A DNA stretch of 64,000 bases, from NCBI RefSeq assembly GCF_022095615.2, contig NZ_CP155559.1, positions 3,779,501 to 3,843,500 of the forward strand. Reading direction: 5' to 3'. Position 1 is the stretch's first letter, and each line of letters begins with the position of its first letter. Positions 27,555-37,336 of this stretch are shown here, in pieces. Below the pieces are notes generated by a model. That model did no database searches and was not told the DNA's origin. It saw only the letters and a list, made by a program, of their open reading frames with translations. Position numbers and translations under genes: made by a program. This stretch comes from Bacillus thuringiensis. GTDB taxonomy: Bacteria > Bacillota > Bacilli > Bacillales > Bacillaceae_G.

Positions 27555-27566
27555 TATTTGTCTATC

Positions 27567-27594
27567 ATTATACATTCTTTTATTCATTTTGCAA
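27567..27594 (-). promoter_or_regulatory. malE promoter
   Basis: On the minus strand TTGCAA (27594-27589), a 16-bp spacer and TATAAT (27572-27567) make a good sigma-A promoter. Confidence 0.7.
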
Positions 27595-27689
27595 ATATTA
27601 ATTTAAAAATATTATTACTACACTCTTTATACATTGACTTTATATGAAATGAATACTACTCTTATAAACAATATTAAAGCTATGCAAAA

Positions 27690-27704
27690 AGCAATCGTTT
27701 GCAA
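27690..27704 (+). promoter_or_regulatory. cre-like site upstream of the amylase gene
   Basis: Read on the minus strand, TTGCAAACGATTGCT matches the cre consensus at all fixed positions. It lies about 65 nt before the amylase start. Confidence 0.7.
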
Positions 27705-27754
27705 CATATGCTTTATTATTACACTTAAGGGAACAATATGTATGGAGATATTAA

Positions 27755-29530
<1,776 letters not shown>

Positions 29531-29531
29531 T

Positions 29532-29569
29532 AAAAAATCCTTATACCAAGTGGTATAAGGATTTTTTTT
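29532..29569. terminator. Convergent terminator amylase / malL
   Basis: AAAAAATCCTTATACCA and TGGTATAAGGATTTTTT (29532-29548 with 29551-29567) form a long stem; the innermost pairs open to make the loop. T-runs lie on both strands. Confidence 0.9.
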
Positions 29570-31244
29570 ATTTTAATTTAAATACCATCGCTTCATACGG
29601 ACGTAATGTCATGTTATCTATCGATCCATTCTCTACGTCGTAATTGTGTATGAATACCTCTGCTTCACTATAATTAATGTCCTCAGGCATTTCAAATACA
29701 CATTCTTCCGCCGTAAAGTTTGCAATGACAAGAAGTTTTTCTTCTCCATATGTTCTTACGTATGCAAAAATAGAAGGGTTATTCTCTAATATTGAATCAT
29801 ATGATCCATACACAATAATCTCATTATTTTTACGTAACTCAATTAATTTTTTATAGTAATAAAAAATTGAATCTTTATTTTGGATCGCTTGTTTCACATT
29901 GATTTCTTTGTAGTTAGGGTTTACCGTAATCCAAGGCTCACCTGTTGTGAATCCAGCATGATTCTGATCGTCCCACTGCATCGGTGTTCTAGCATTATCT
30001 CGGCCTTTTATATAAATAGACTGCATCACTTTATCTATATCTTCACCGCGCTCTATCACTTTTTCCTTATACATATTTAATGTTTCAATATCTCGATATT
30101 CATCAATCGATTCAAATCGAACGTTTGTCATTCCGATTTCTTCTCCTTGATAAATATACGGTGTTCCTTTCATCATATGAAGCACCGTCGCTAACATTTT
30201 CGCAGATTCAATGCGATACATTTCATCATTACCAAAACGAGATACAACGCGAGGCTGATCATGGTTATTCCAATACAGGCTATTCCATCCAGTATGCTCT
30301 AATGCTTTTTGCCACTTCGTTAAATTCTCTTTTAAAGTAAGGAGTGAGCATGGTTTTACATCCCATTTCCCGCCTTCTCCTGAATCTAAATCCATATGTT
30401 CAAATTGGAATACCATCTGCAGTTCTTTTCGTTCTTCTCCAGTATACATTTTCGCTTCTTCTGTCGTTACACCAGGCATTTCACCAACCGTCATAATATC
30501 ATAATGAGACAATACTTCTTCATTCATTTCATGTAAATATTTATGAATGTTTGGACCGTTCATAAAATGCTTATGACCTGAAACATACCCCTCTTCTTCC
30601 GTTTCAACAGCTGGTAATCCCTCTTCTTTAGAAATAAAATTAATAACATCCATACGGAAGCCATCAATTCCTTTTTCTAACCAAAACTTCATCATTTCAT
30701 AAACATCTTGTCTTACCTTTTCATTATCCCAATTTAAATCCGGCTGTTTTTTAGAAAACAGATGTAAATAATATTCATCTGTCATTTCATCATACTTCCA
30801 TGCTGATCCACTAAAAGCTGCTCCCCAGTTGTTCGGCTCTTTTCCTTCTTTTCCAGGACGCCATATATAGTAATCTCTATATTTATTATCTTTTGATTTA
30901 CGTGATTCAATAAACCAATTATGTTCATCAGAAGTATGGTTAACAACTAAGTCCATCATAAGTTTCATATTGCGTTCATGCATTTCATGTAGTAGCTCAT
31001 CCCAATCTTCCATCGTTCCGAACTCATTCATAATTTTACAATAATCACTTATATCATAACCATTATCATCATTTGGCGATTCATAGACCGGTGATAACCA
31101 AATGACATCAATCCCTAATTCTTTTAAGTAGTCTAACTTTGAAATAATCCCACGAAGATCCCCAATACCATCACCGTTACTATCCATAAAGCTACGAGGA
31201 TAAATTTGATATACTACACTTTCTTTCCACCACTGTTTTTCCAT
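29568..31244 (-). CDS. malL: Oligo-1,6-glucosidase (GH13)
   Basis: At 558 aa, it agrees almost throughout with the B. cereus oligo-1,6-glucosidase as I remember it (start MEKQWWKESVVYQIYPRSF). Its catalytic residues are Asp199 (GFRMDVINF), Glu255 (TVGEMPG) and Asp329 (NNHDQPR). It removes glucose from the ends of isomaltose and panose-type oligosaccharides left by the amylase. ATG at 31244 is chosen for its length match and the GGGGTAG just upstream; the in-frame ATG at 31262 is less likely. It is divergent from the MsmX-type ATPase gene. Confidence 0.96.
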   Translation of the reverse strand: MEKQWWKESVVYQIYPRSFMDSNGDGIGDLRGIISKLDYLKELGIDVIWLSPVYESPNDDNGYDISDYCKIMNEFGTMEDWDELLHEMHERNMKLMMDLVVNHTSDEHNWFIESRKSKDNKYRDYYIWRPGKEGKEPNNWGAAFSGSAWKYDEMTDEYYLHLFSKKQPDLNWDNEKVRQDVYEMMKFWLEKGIDGFRMDVINFISKEEGLPAVETEEEGYVSGHKHFMNGPNIHKYLHEMNEEVLSHYDIMTVGEMPGVTTEEAKMYTGEERKELQMVFQFEHMDLDSGEGGKWDVKPCSLLTLKENLTKWQKALEHTGWNSLYWNNHDQPRVVSRFGNDEMYRIESAKMLATVLHMMKGTPYIYQGEEIGMTNVRFESIDEYRDIETLNMYKEKVIERGEDIDKVMQSIYIKGRDNARTPMQWDDQNHAGFTTGEPWITVNPNYKEINVKQAIQNKDSIFYYYKKLIELRKNNEIIVYGSYDSILENNPSIFAYVRTYGEEKLLVIANFTAEECVFEMPEDINYSEAEVFIHNYDVENGSIDNMTLRPYEAMVFKLK

Positions 31245-31288
31245 TATGCTACCCCATTTCATTAATAATTCGATTTTCTCTTTTTAAG

Positions 31289-31304
31289 GCGCAAACGTTT
31301 TCAT
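31289..31304 (-). promoter_or_regulatory. Operator upstream of malL
   Basis: On the minus strand it reads ATGAAAACGTTTGCGC, identical to the site at 27539-27554 by malE. It is 45 nt before the malL start. Confidence 0.7.
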
Positions 31305-31408
31305 TAATGAATGATAACAGATTCTATCTTAATTTAAAATAGCGCTTACAACTTTTATTCTTATTTTTCTAAGAAAATATACGCAAATTACTAATATTCC
31401 TCTAATAA

Positions 31409-31481
31409 ATGAAAACGTTTTATTTTTTTGTTTATTTTTTGAATCTATTAGTTTATAATAAATTCAAAGAAAACGTTTGCA
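31409..31481 (+). promoter_or_regulatory. msmX promoter with flanking LacI/CcpA-like sites
   Basis: TATAAT at 31454-31459 is the likely -10. ATGAAAACGTTTTAT (31409-31423) lies upstream, and AAGAAAACGTTTGCA (31467-31481) begins just after the -10, about where transcription would start. Each differs from the cre consensus at one position. Confidence 0.6.
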
Positions 31482-31505
31482 TAATTTTTTCTAGGGGGCA
31501 ATACC

Positions 31506-32606
31506 ATGGCAGAATTGAAATTAGAAAACATTTATAAAATATATGATAATAATGTAACCGCTGTAACAGATTTTAATTTACACATTCAAGATAAAGAGTT
31601 TATCGTATTTGTCGGTCCTTCTGGATGCGGAAAATCTACAACATTACGAATGGTAGCTGGACTTGAAGATATTTCAAAAGGAGAGTTTTCAATTGATGGT
31701 AAGCTAATGAATGATGTCCCTCCAAAAGATCGCGATATCGCAATGGTCTTCCAAAACTATGCTTTATATCCACATATGAGTGTGTATGATAATATGGCAT
31801 TTGGATTAAAACTTAGAAAAATACCAAAAGATGAAATCGATCGTCGCGTGAAAGATGCAGCAAAAATTTTAGGACTGGAACAATATTTAGATAGAAAACC
31901 GAAAGCGTTATCTGGTGGACAACGTCAACGTGTTGCGTTAGGTAGAGCAATTGTTCGAGACGCGAAAGTGTTCTTAATGGATGAGCCTTTATCCAACTTA
32001 GACGCTAAATTACGTGTTGCAATGCGCTCAGAAATTTCTAAATTACATCACCGTCTTGGAACGACAACAATTTACGTAACACATGATCAAACAGAAGCAA
32101 TGACAATGGCTTCACGTCTCGTTGTTATGAAAGACGGAAAGATTCAACAAATCGGAACTCCAAAAGAAGTATATGAAACACCTGAAAATATTTTCGTTGG
32201 TGGATTTATTGGCTCACCAGCAATGAATTTCTTCCGTGGTAAATTAACTGAAACCGATTTCGTTATAGATAATTCATTAAAGGTCAAAGTAACTGAAGGA
32301 AAAATGAAGATGTTACGTGAACAAGGCTATGTAAATAAGGAAATTGTTTTAGGTATTCGTCCTGAAGACATTCATGATGAACTCTTATTTTTAGAAGCTT
32401 CACAATCTACTGCCTTCACAACAAAAATCGAAGTTGCTGAGTTACTAGGTGCTGAATCTATTTTATATATGAAACTTGGAGATCAAGATTTTGCAGCACG
32501 TGTTGATGCAAGACATACATTTTCACCTGGAGATCAAATTAAACTAGCATTTGATCTGAATAAAGCACATTTCTTTGATAGTCAAACTGAACAATGTATT
32601 CGTTAA
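31506..32606 (+). CDS. msmX: MsmX/UgpC-type multiple-sugar ABC ATPase
   Basis: The 366-aa ATPase has Walker A GPSGCGKST (about 38-46), Q-loop FQNYALYPH, signature LSGGQRQR, Walker B VFLMDEPLSNLDAKLR and a switch histidine in VTHDQTEA. A C-terminal TOBE/MOP regulatory domain follows (about 240-366). MalEFG lacks its own ATPase gene, and in B. subtilis MsmX energises MdxEFG and several other sugar importers, so this is the probable engine of the maltodextrin transporter. Its own promoter carries sugar operators. Confidence 0.92.
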   Translation: MAELKLENIYKIYDNNVTAVTDFNLHIQDKEFIVFVGPSGCGKSTTLRMVAGLEDISKGEFSIDGKLMNDVPPKDRDIAMVFQNYALYPHMSVYDNMAFGLKLRKIPKDEIDRRVKDAAKILGLEQYLDRKPKALSGGQRQRVALGRAIVRDAKVFLMDEPLSNLDAKLRVAMRSEISKLHHRLGTTTIYVTHDQTEAMTMASRLVVMKDGKIQQIGTPKEVYETPENIFVGGFIGSPAMNFFRGKLTETDFVIDNSLKVKVTEGKMKMLREQGYVNKEIVLGIRPEDIHDELLFLEASQSTAFTTKIEVAELLGAESILYMKLGDQDFAARVDARHTFSPGDQIKLAFDLNKAHFFDSQTEQCIR

Positions 32607-32632
32607 AAAATAATTTTTCCCTATATAACATA

Positions 32633-32668
32633 CAAAAAAACCGTCCACATATTTTGAGGGCGGTTTTC
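32633..32668. terminator. Convergent terminator after msmX
   Basis: AAAACCGTCC pairs with GGGCGGTTTT (one G-U pair) across a 12-nt loop, with A and T runs on the flanks. Confidence 0.7.
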
Positions 32669-32672
32669 ATTA

Positions 32673-33149
32673 TTATACGAGGGCTTCTACTGTATGAAAT
32701 GATTGTCCTTTCGTGCCAATAATACCGAAAATCGGTAAGTCACTCAGCACCACTTCTTCTTGCTGTTTCATAAAAGATGACGTTAATTGTTTTATCTCTA
32801 TCCAAACGTCATTAATACAAAGTACATTGGAATCGTTCTCTTGTTGGCGAGAAAAAATAGAATCTATTTTATATAAACCAGCATTTTGAAAAAGCATATC
32901 AATACGACTAAATGCATTCAAAGTAATACTGATAACGCGTTGCCAATCTCCTTGCTTTCCCATATCATAGGATACAAAAAGTGCTTCTCCGCCTAGATTC
33001 GTAATTTCCTCCACTGTTGCTTGTCCACTTTCTTGATCAATGTCCGTCACAATTACTTTTGCGCCTTGTTTAGCCAACAAAAGAGCTGTATTACGTCCCA
33101 TACCGATGCCACCGCCAGTTACGATAGCAACTTTCCCTGCAAGCTTCAT
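32673..33149 (-). pseudogene. Truncated short-chain dehydrogenase
   Basis: The 158-aa frame begins as a normal SDR: MKLAGKVAIVTGGGIGMGRN, acidic VTDIDQ after beta-2, and FQNAGLYK in place of NNAG. It stops just where the catalytic YxxxK should come; the last residues FGIIGTKGQSFHTVEALV look like a decayed GxxGxxGxxxYxxxKAAV. The remaining third of the fold is absent. It has a good AGAAGGGG site, so it may still be expressed, but it cannot be an active dehydrogenase. Confidence 0.6.
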
Positions 33150-33236
33150 TTTCATTACCCCTTCTATAAGTCTTACCGTCATTCAGTATACTCCTTTATG
33201 AGATTAGTCTGCAAGCAAGAAAAGTTTCTTATTTAT

Positions 33237-33251
33237 TTGTAAGCGATTACT
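33237..33251. promoter_or_regulatory. cre-like site near the truncated SDR
   Basis: TTGTAAGCGATTACT matches WTGNAANCGNWNNCW at all fixed positions. It overlaps the stop codon of the 32-aa gene and is 90 nt upstream of the SDR remnant. A chance match is possible. Confidence 0.4.
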
Positions 33252-33345
33252 TTTTTACTTCTTCTTTTTTCTTACTATTACGCTGATCGAAAACTAAACC
33301 GATGAAAATTAAAATCCCCCAAAAGATTACGCTACCTCCAGTCAT
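33247..33345 (-). CDS. 32-aa single-pass membrane protein
   Basis: AAGGGGG lies 7 nt before ATG at 33345. The product reads MTGGSVIFWGILIFIGLVFD, then a basic tail QRNSKKKEEVKK. It consists of one hydrophobic helix followed by a positively charged cytoplasmic end, a typical layout for small regulatory or subunit-type membrane peptides. I know of no named homologue. It lies upstream of the truncated SDR on the same strand. Confidence 0.6.
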   Translation of the reverse strand: MTGGSVIFWGILIFIGLVFDQRNSKKKEEVKK

Positions 33346-33483
33346 TTCAATTTCCCCCTTATTATATATAGATATTATTTAAATTATTATAACATTTTCT
33401 TAATTTTCGATCTATTTAAATTAATAATGATATGGAATAACTTTTTTCCTATTATATATCCTTTAAAATATATTTGTATAATA

Positions 33484-33527
33484 AAAAAAGACCTTCTTAT
33501 TTTATGTATAAAAAGGTCTCTGTTTTT
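33484..33527 (-). terminator. Terminator of the RDD-family gene
   Basis: On the minus strand AGACCTT and AAGGTCT form a 7-bp stem, extended by T/A pairs, and TTTTTTATTAT follows. Confidence 0.75.
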
Positions 33528-33528
33528 A

Positions 33529-33984
33529 TTATACAAGACTTATCACTTTCGTTTTTGTAATTAAATCCTGAAAACCACAATTATCTTTGCGGAATAACAT
33601 CATATATACGTTACATAATATCGGAATTCCAAGTAGTAATATGTTCGGTAATAACAATACAAAAAATCGTATAATTAGTGTTTGTAACGTTATCTTTTCA
33701 CTCTTCAATGAAATTAATTTTATTCTCGTTACCTTTTTACCAAGTGTAACACCGTTCCAAATAAAGGGTACCAAAATAAAATATATCGCCATTAATATAA
33801 AAACTACTGCAAGATCATATCTATAATCGCCAAAACTAATATTAAAGCGATTAAAAATAGCACTATAATTTCCGGTCATAACAGCTACTACTGCACCATA
33901 CATAACCGAGATTAGAAACATATCAATTAGGGAAGCACCTATGCGATTCATTACAAGCGCTGGACGATGCATCTTTAACTTCAT
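33529..33984 (-). CDS. RDD family membrane protein
   Basis: The 151-aa protein has three to four membrane helices. The family residues are visible: Arg and Asp in NRIGASLIDMFL (first helix), LGKKVTRIKLIS between helices, and the final Asp in FQDLITKTKVI. RDD proteins are small integral membrane proteins of mostly unknown role, some linked to ion exchange. A GGAG site lies 10 nt before the ATG. It is a stand-alone transcription unit with its own terminator. Confidence 0.85.
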   Translation of the reverse strand: MKLKMHRPALVMNRIGASLIDMFLISVMYGAVVAVMTGNYSAIFNRFNISFGDYRYDLAVVFILMAIYFILVPFIWNGVTLGKKVTRIKLISLKSEKITLQTLIIRFFVLLLPNILLLGIPILCNVYMMLFRKDNCGFQDLITKTKVISLV

Positions 33985-34115
33985 TTTATGTCGACTCCTT
34001 CATATCCTTCTTTACCCGTCTCATCGTACCACTTCTAAAAAACATTGTAAACTAGCGTTTCTCTTACTTTTCTTGTACAATGTGTTACAACAGCATTGTA
34101 AAGGAGGTTCCCATA

Positions 34116-34547
34116 TTGAAAAAATGGATAATCCTATTCGTCGCATTCCTATTAGCCGGTTGTGCTGGAAATACAAATCATATAACTTATACGATTAACG
34201 ATGAATATGAACTCATACGTACTTCTGGAAATGCATTTGAACTTTTCCCGTCGCAAGACGCTGTATACGCCACACAATACATTCCTGCAAAAATTACAGA
34301 CATTGCTTGGGATGATAAATACATTATTGCAAAACAAATTGAGGAAAAGTCAGATCCGAATAACCCTGACGCAGCTATTGCAAATAAAAAAAGTGAGCAT
34401 TATTGGATTATTGACGTAAAGCATAATAAACGTTTTGGTCCTTATAATGAAAAGCAATTTAATGAACAAAAAGATGCGTTTAAAATTAAGGTACCTTTTC
34501 AAAGTGTAGATTCATACATAAAAGAACAGAAAAAACAGTCAGCATAA
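34116..34547 (+). CDS. Small lipoprotein, DUF3997-like
   Basis: The 143-aa product has the signal peptide LKKWIILFVAFLLAGC with a lipobox cysteine at residue 16. The start is TTG at 34116, because AAAGGAGG lies just upstream and the lipid-modified signal begins there; the longer frame adds an unlikely polar leader. The mature part (ELIRTSGNAFELFPS, KITDIAWDDKYIIAKQ, YWIIDVKHNKRFGPY) resembles DUF3997 of the B. cereus group, from memory. Its function is unknown; it is located on the outer face of the membrane. Confidence 0.75.
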   Translation: MKKWIILFVAFLLAGCAGNTNHITYTINDEYELIRTSGNAFELFPSQDAVYATQYIPAKITDIAWDDKYIIAKQIEEKSDPNNPDAAIANKKSEHYWIIDVKHNKRFGPYNEKQFNEQKDAFKIKVPFQSVDSYIKEQKKQSA

Positions 34548-34573
34548 TAGTTTAAGCGCTGACTGTTTTTTCT
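34531..34573. terminator. Convergent terminator between lipoprotein genes
   Basis: A 13-bp stem AAAAACAGTCAGC/GCTGACTGTTTTT (34531-34543 with 34558-34570) is followed by TCTT. It overlaps the end of the plus-strand gene. Confidence 0.85.
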
Positions 34574-34592
34574 TACATGTTTTTAAAACATC

Positions 34593-35357
34593 TTACTCAG
34601 AAAGTGAGATATTAAAAGTTTGTGCCTCTTTTACAACATCTTGCGTTTCTGTATCTGCTACGACTACATTATCTGTTGTAAACTTAATATCCTTTACCTT
34701 TTCTTTTCCATCATCAAGTATTAAGCCGATAATACCATCTCTTGTTTCACCAGGCTTATAGTCTTCCCTTGATACATTTTTTGTACCAACGAGCGTATCT
34801 TCATCATATAAAAAGTTTTGAGTTGCTACTTTAAAATGTTGCTTATCATTAATCGTAACATCATTCATAGAGAAAAATTGTATATTTTTATTCCCGCTAT
34901 TTTCCACCTTATATGTAATTTCAGCGTAACGAATCGTATCACTAATCTCTGTACCACTTATCGATGCATATAACTCTGCATCTTCTTGACTTACTTTATC
35001 TCCTAATCTACGCTTTACTTCTTCCGGAGTTAATGCCGTATATACTTTTAATGTATTTTTTGCATCTTTACTCATCTGCGATAAAGAGATTACTTTCACA
35101 TCTTGTATGTGAATTTTCATTGGTGCTACTTCAAATGTTTGATTCACAGATTGAATCTGTTCTAACTTAAAAGTACCCCACCCTGTTTCTTTCACTTTTT
35201 GTCCTACTTTTTTCAGCTCACGTCCACCATATTCTTTTGTTTCAGGAATAGATTCTTTCTTCTTCGGTTCAACTTTCTTTTCTTCTTGATGGAAGCAACC
35301 ACTTAACATAAGAAGAAAACTACATAAAACAAAAATATTTTTCCATGCTTTCATCAT
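34593..35357 (-). CDS. Hypothetical lipoprotein, DUF4352/DUF5068-like
   Basis: The 254-aa protein has a lipobox LMLSGC (Cys near 20) followed by a Lys/Glu-rich linker. A beta-rich domain follows, with ITYKVENSGNKNIQFFSMNDVTINDKQ, the pattern of telomere-repeat-binding-like DUF4352/DUF5068 lipoproteins. GGAG 7 nt upstream decides for ATG at 35357 rather than 35384. Role unknown. It lies 36 nt downstream of the DUF4184-type gene on the same strand. Confidence 0.7.
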   Translation of the reverse strand: MMKAWKNIFVLCSFLLMLSGCFHQEEKKVEPKKKESIPETKEYGGRELKKVGQKVKETGWGTFKLEQIQSVNQTFEVAPMKIHIQDVKVISLSQMSKDAKNTLKVYTALTPEEVKRRLGDKVSQEDAELYASISGTEISDTIRYAEITYKVENSGNKNIQFFSMNDVTINDKQHFKVATQNFLYDEDTLVGTKNVSREDYKPGETRDGIIGLILDDGKEKVKDIKFTTDNVVVADTETQDVVKEAQTFNISLSE

Positions 35358-35393
35358 ATAATTTCTCCTAACACTATCATTCATTAATATTAA

Positions 35394-36122
35394 TTAGTCC
35401 CTTGCTTTGTAAACTATAGAAACAATGAGAAGCCCACAAAATGAACTTGTCAGTCCAGATACTATTATACCTCCTATTTGGAAAATATGAAAATAGGGAT
35501 TTACGAATGCGTGGACGATAAATATAATAGCTGCCACAATGATTGCCGAAACCCAATACTTCCTTTTTTCTGAAGCTATCATAATAGATTCCCCTGTTTC
35601 ATCTTTATACTTCCATAGTACATGTACTAGTAATAATAAACCAACGCATGTACTCCCGTGCTGCATATATTTATACACTGGAATACTATATAATGCTCTT
35701 TGTAACGATGGTATTTGCACAACGAAGTAGCCTGTATGATGAGTAAACGCATCCCACACGACATGCGTGAGCATACCAAATAAAGCGGAATAGCAAAATA
35801 CAAAGAAATCCTTCCATGTATGAAGCCCCCACCTCTCATCTACTGCATATGTATAATAGCCAGCAAATGGTTTAGGTAAATGTGTTATAAACGGCTTTTT
35901 TAAAATGTAATGATATATGTATGCTAACAGAAATACGAGCGGTAAATTTAAATATAAAAACCCAAGCCATGTATGGCCAATAACACCATACGGTCTAAAG
36001 TGTAAAAAATATTCAAAATCAGGCGCCATACTCCCTAATATAAGAGCCGTTACTGAAATATATTGAGAATGCTTTTTCGCAAAAGGAAGAATTGCTGCTG
36101 GATGTGCGAATGTAAACGGCAT
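35394..36122 (-). CDS. DUF4184 family membrane protein
   Basis: The 242-aa integral membrane protein starts with the family hallmark MPFTFAHPAAILPF. Conserved charged and histidine motifs occur at membrane edges: LGSMAPDFEYF, GMLTHVVWDAFTHHTG. About six hydrophobic segments follow. The His/Asp pattern resembles membrane-bound metal-dependent hydrolases of the YdjM/LexA-regulated type, but no activity is established. ATG at 36122 follows AAAAGGAG; the longer reading frame has no ribosome site. Confidence 0.8.
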   Translation of the reverse strand: MPFTFAHPAAILPFAKKHSQYISVTALILGSMAPDFEYFLHFRPYGVIGHTWLGFLYLNLPLVFLLAYIYHYILKKPFITHLPKPFAGYYTYAVDERWGLHTWKDFFVFCYSALFGMLTHVVWDAFTHHTGYFVVQIPSLQRALYSIPVYKYMQHGSTCVGLLLLVHVLWKYKDETGESIMIASEKRKYWVSAIIVAAIIFIVHAFVNPYFHIFQIGGIIVSGLTSSFCGLLIVSIVYKARD

Positions 36123-36205
36123 GCGTTGACTCCTTTTCATATTTTCAATAGAATACCATCTATCATAACGAGAGAATTGATCTTCATGCAATATTTATTT
36201 TCACA

Positions 36206-36234
36206 TTGGAATATGATAGTTTACATGTTATAAT
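36206..36234 (+). promoter_or_regulatory. Strong promoter of the 89-aa/ATPase operon
   Basis: TTGGAA (36206-36211), a 17-bp spacer and TATAAT (36229-36234) with a TG extension (36226-36227). Confidence 0.7.
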
Positions 36235-36270
36235 CCACATGAAATATTCAGAAAATAAGGAGGAGTTCAC

Positions 36271-36540
36271 GTGTCATTAACACTTGCCTTTTTTCTCATT
36301 CCGCTTATCTTCTTTGTATTTACATACATCGGCTTTTTTCTGTGGAAGCACTTAAAAATTATAAAATACCTTCCTGCTCTCGTTGGCTTTATGAGTGTTC
36401 TTTTCATATTTATATGGAAGAGAATGTCTTGGGGCTGGGAAGGTCTCGGTTTTGGCGCACTTCAATATACAATTTTATTCGCAAGTTGTCTTACCCTTGT
36501 ATTTGCTTCTTTTTTAGAATCAAAATCTGTTATGAATTGA
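36271..36540 (+). CDS. Small membrane protein, 89 aa
   Basis: Three hydrophobic helices (about 3-25, 32-50, 62-82) are joined by short basic loops; the middle loop reads WKRMSWGWEGLGFG. The start is GTG behind AAGGAGG. The family is not recognised; it is loosely like YesK-type small membrane proteins. The ATPase gene starts 10 nt after its stop, so the two are co-transcribed from a strong promoter. Confidence 0.7.
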   Translation: MSLTLAFFLIPLIFFVFTYIGFFLWKHLKIIKYLPALVGFMSVLFIFIWKRMSWGWEGLGFGALQYTILFASCLTLVFASFLESKSVMN

Positions 36541-36550
36541 GGTTTATATA

Positions 36551-37303
36551 TTGATTGACGTACCCTTTTTAAAAAATGTCACATTAAAAAAAGAACATAT
36601 CCCTAGTTTTTCCGCATATCCTTACTGTTTATCCGCTATCCGAACTTTACAATCGCTAGCATTCCACCCAAATGTAACATTCATTATTGGAGAAAACGGA
36701 ACGGGAAAATCAACATTACTCGAAGCAATTGCTATTGCTTTAGGATTTAATGCAGAAGGTGGAACGAAGAATTTCCGCTTTAGCACAAACGATTCACATT
36801 CATCTTTACATGAATACCTTCGAATTTCCAAAAGTTTCAATACACCAAATGACGGTTTCTTTCTTCGCGCTGAATCATTTTATAACGTTGCTTCTTATAT
36901 TGATGAAATGGATGCTGATTTAGAAGCACGCGGAAATCCAATTATTGACTCATATGGTGGTACCTCACTCCACAAACAATCACATGGTGAATCATTTTTC
37001 TCATTATTTATGAATCGTTTTTCAGGACAAGGTTTATACATTTTAGATGAGCCTGAGGCCGCTCTATCACCAATGAGACAACTTTCCATGCTCATTCGAA
37101 TGCATGAACTAGCGGAACAAGGTTCACAATTTGTTATCGCGACGCATTCTCCTATTTTAATGGCTTATCCTGAATCTACTATATACTCATTAACACAAGA
37201 AGGGATTCACGAATCCACATTAGAAGACACCGAGCATTACCAAACGACGAAACTTTTCTTTGAAAATCGTGACCGATTATTTCATCATTTATTTGATTCT
37301 TAA
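36551..37303 (+). CDS. Stand-alone AAA/ABC-type ATPase
   Basis: The 250-aa soluble ATPase has Walker A GENGTGKST (47-55), a signature-like QSHGESFFSLF, Walker B LYILDEPEAAL and a switch histidine in IATHSP. It is the size and pattern of single-domain AAA_15/AAA_21-type proteins related to OLD and SMC heads. No nuclease (TOPRIM) domain is present. A TTG start lies behind GAGG. It is second in a two-gene operon with a small membrane protein. Its substrate is unknown; DNA or transport-related work is possible. Confidence 0.82.
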   Translation: MIDVPFLKNVTLKKEHIPSFSAYPYCLSAIRTLQSLAFHPNVTFIIGENGTGKSTLLEAIAIALGFNAEGGTKNFRFSTNDSHSSLHEYLRISKSFNTPNDGFFLRAESFYNVASYIDEMDADLEARGNPIIDSYGGTSLHKQSHGESFFSLFMNRFSGQGLYILDEPEAALSPMRQLSMLIRMHELAEQGSQFVIATHSPILMAYPESTIYSLTQEGIHESTLEDTEHYQTTKLFFENRDRLFHHLFDS

Positions 37304-37336
37304 AAAAAAGAAGCAGCGATTGCTGCTTCTTTTTTA
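37304..37336. terminator. Convergent terminator ATPase / thiolase
   Basis: A 14-bp stem AAAAAAGAAGCAGC/GCTGCTTCTTTTTT with a 4-nt loop. Confidence 0.9.
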
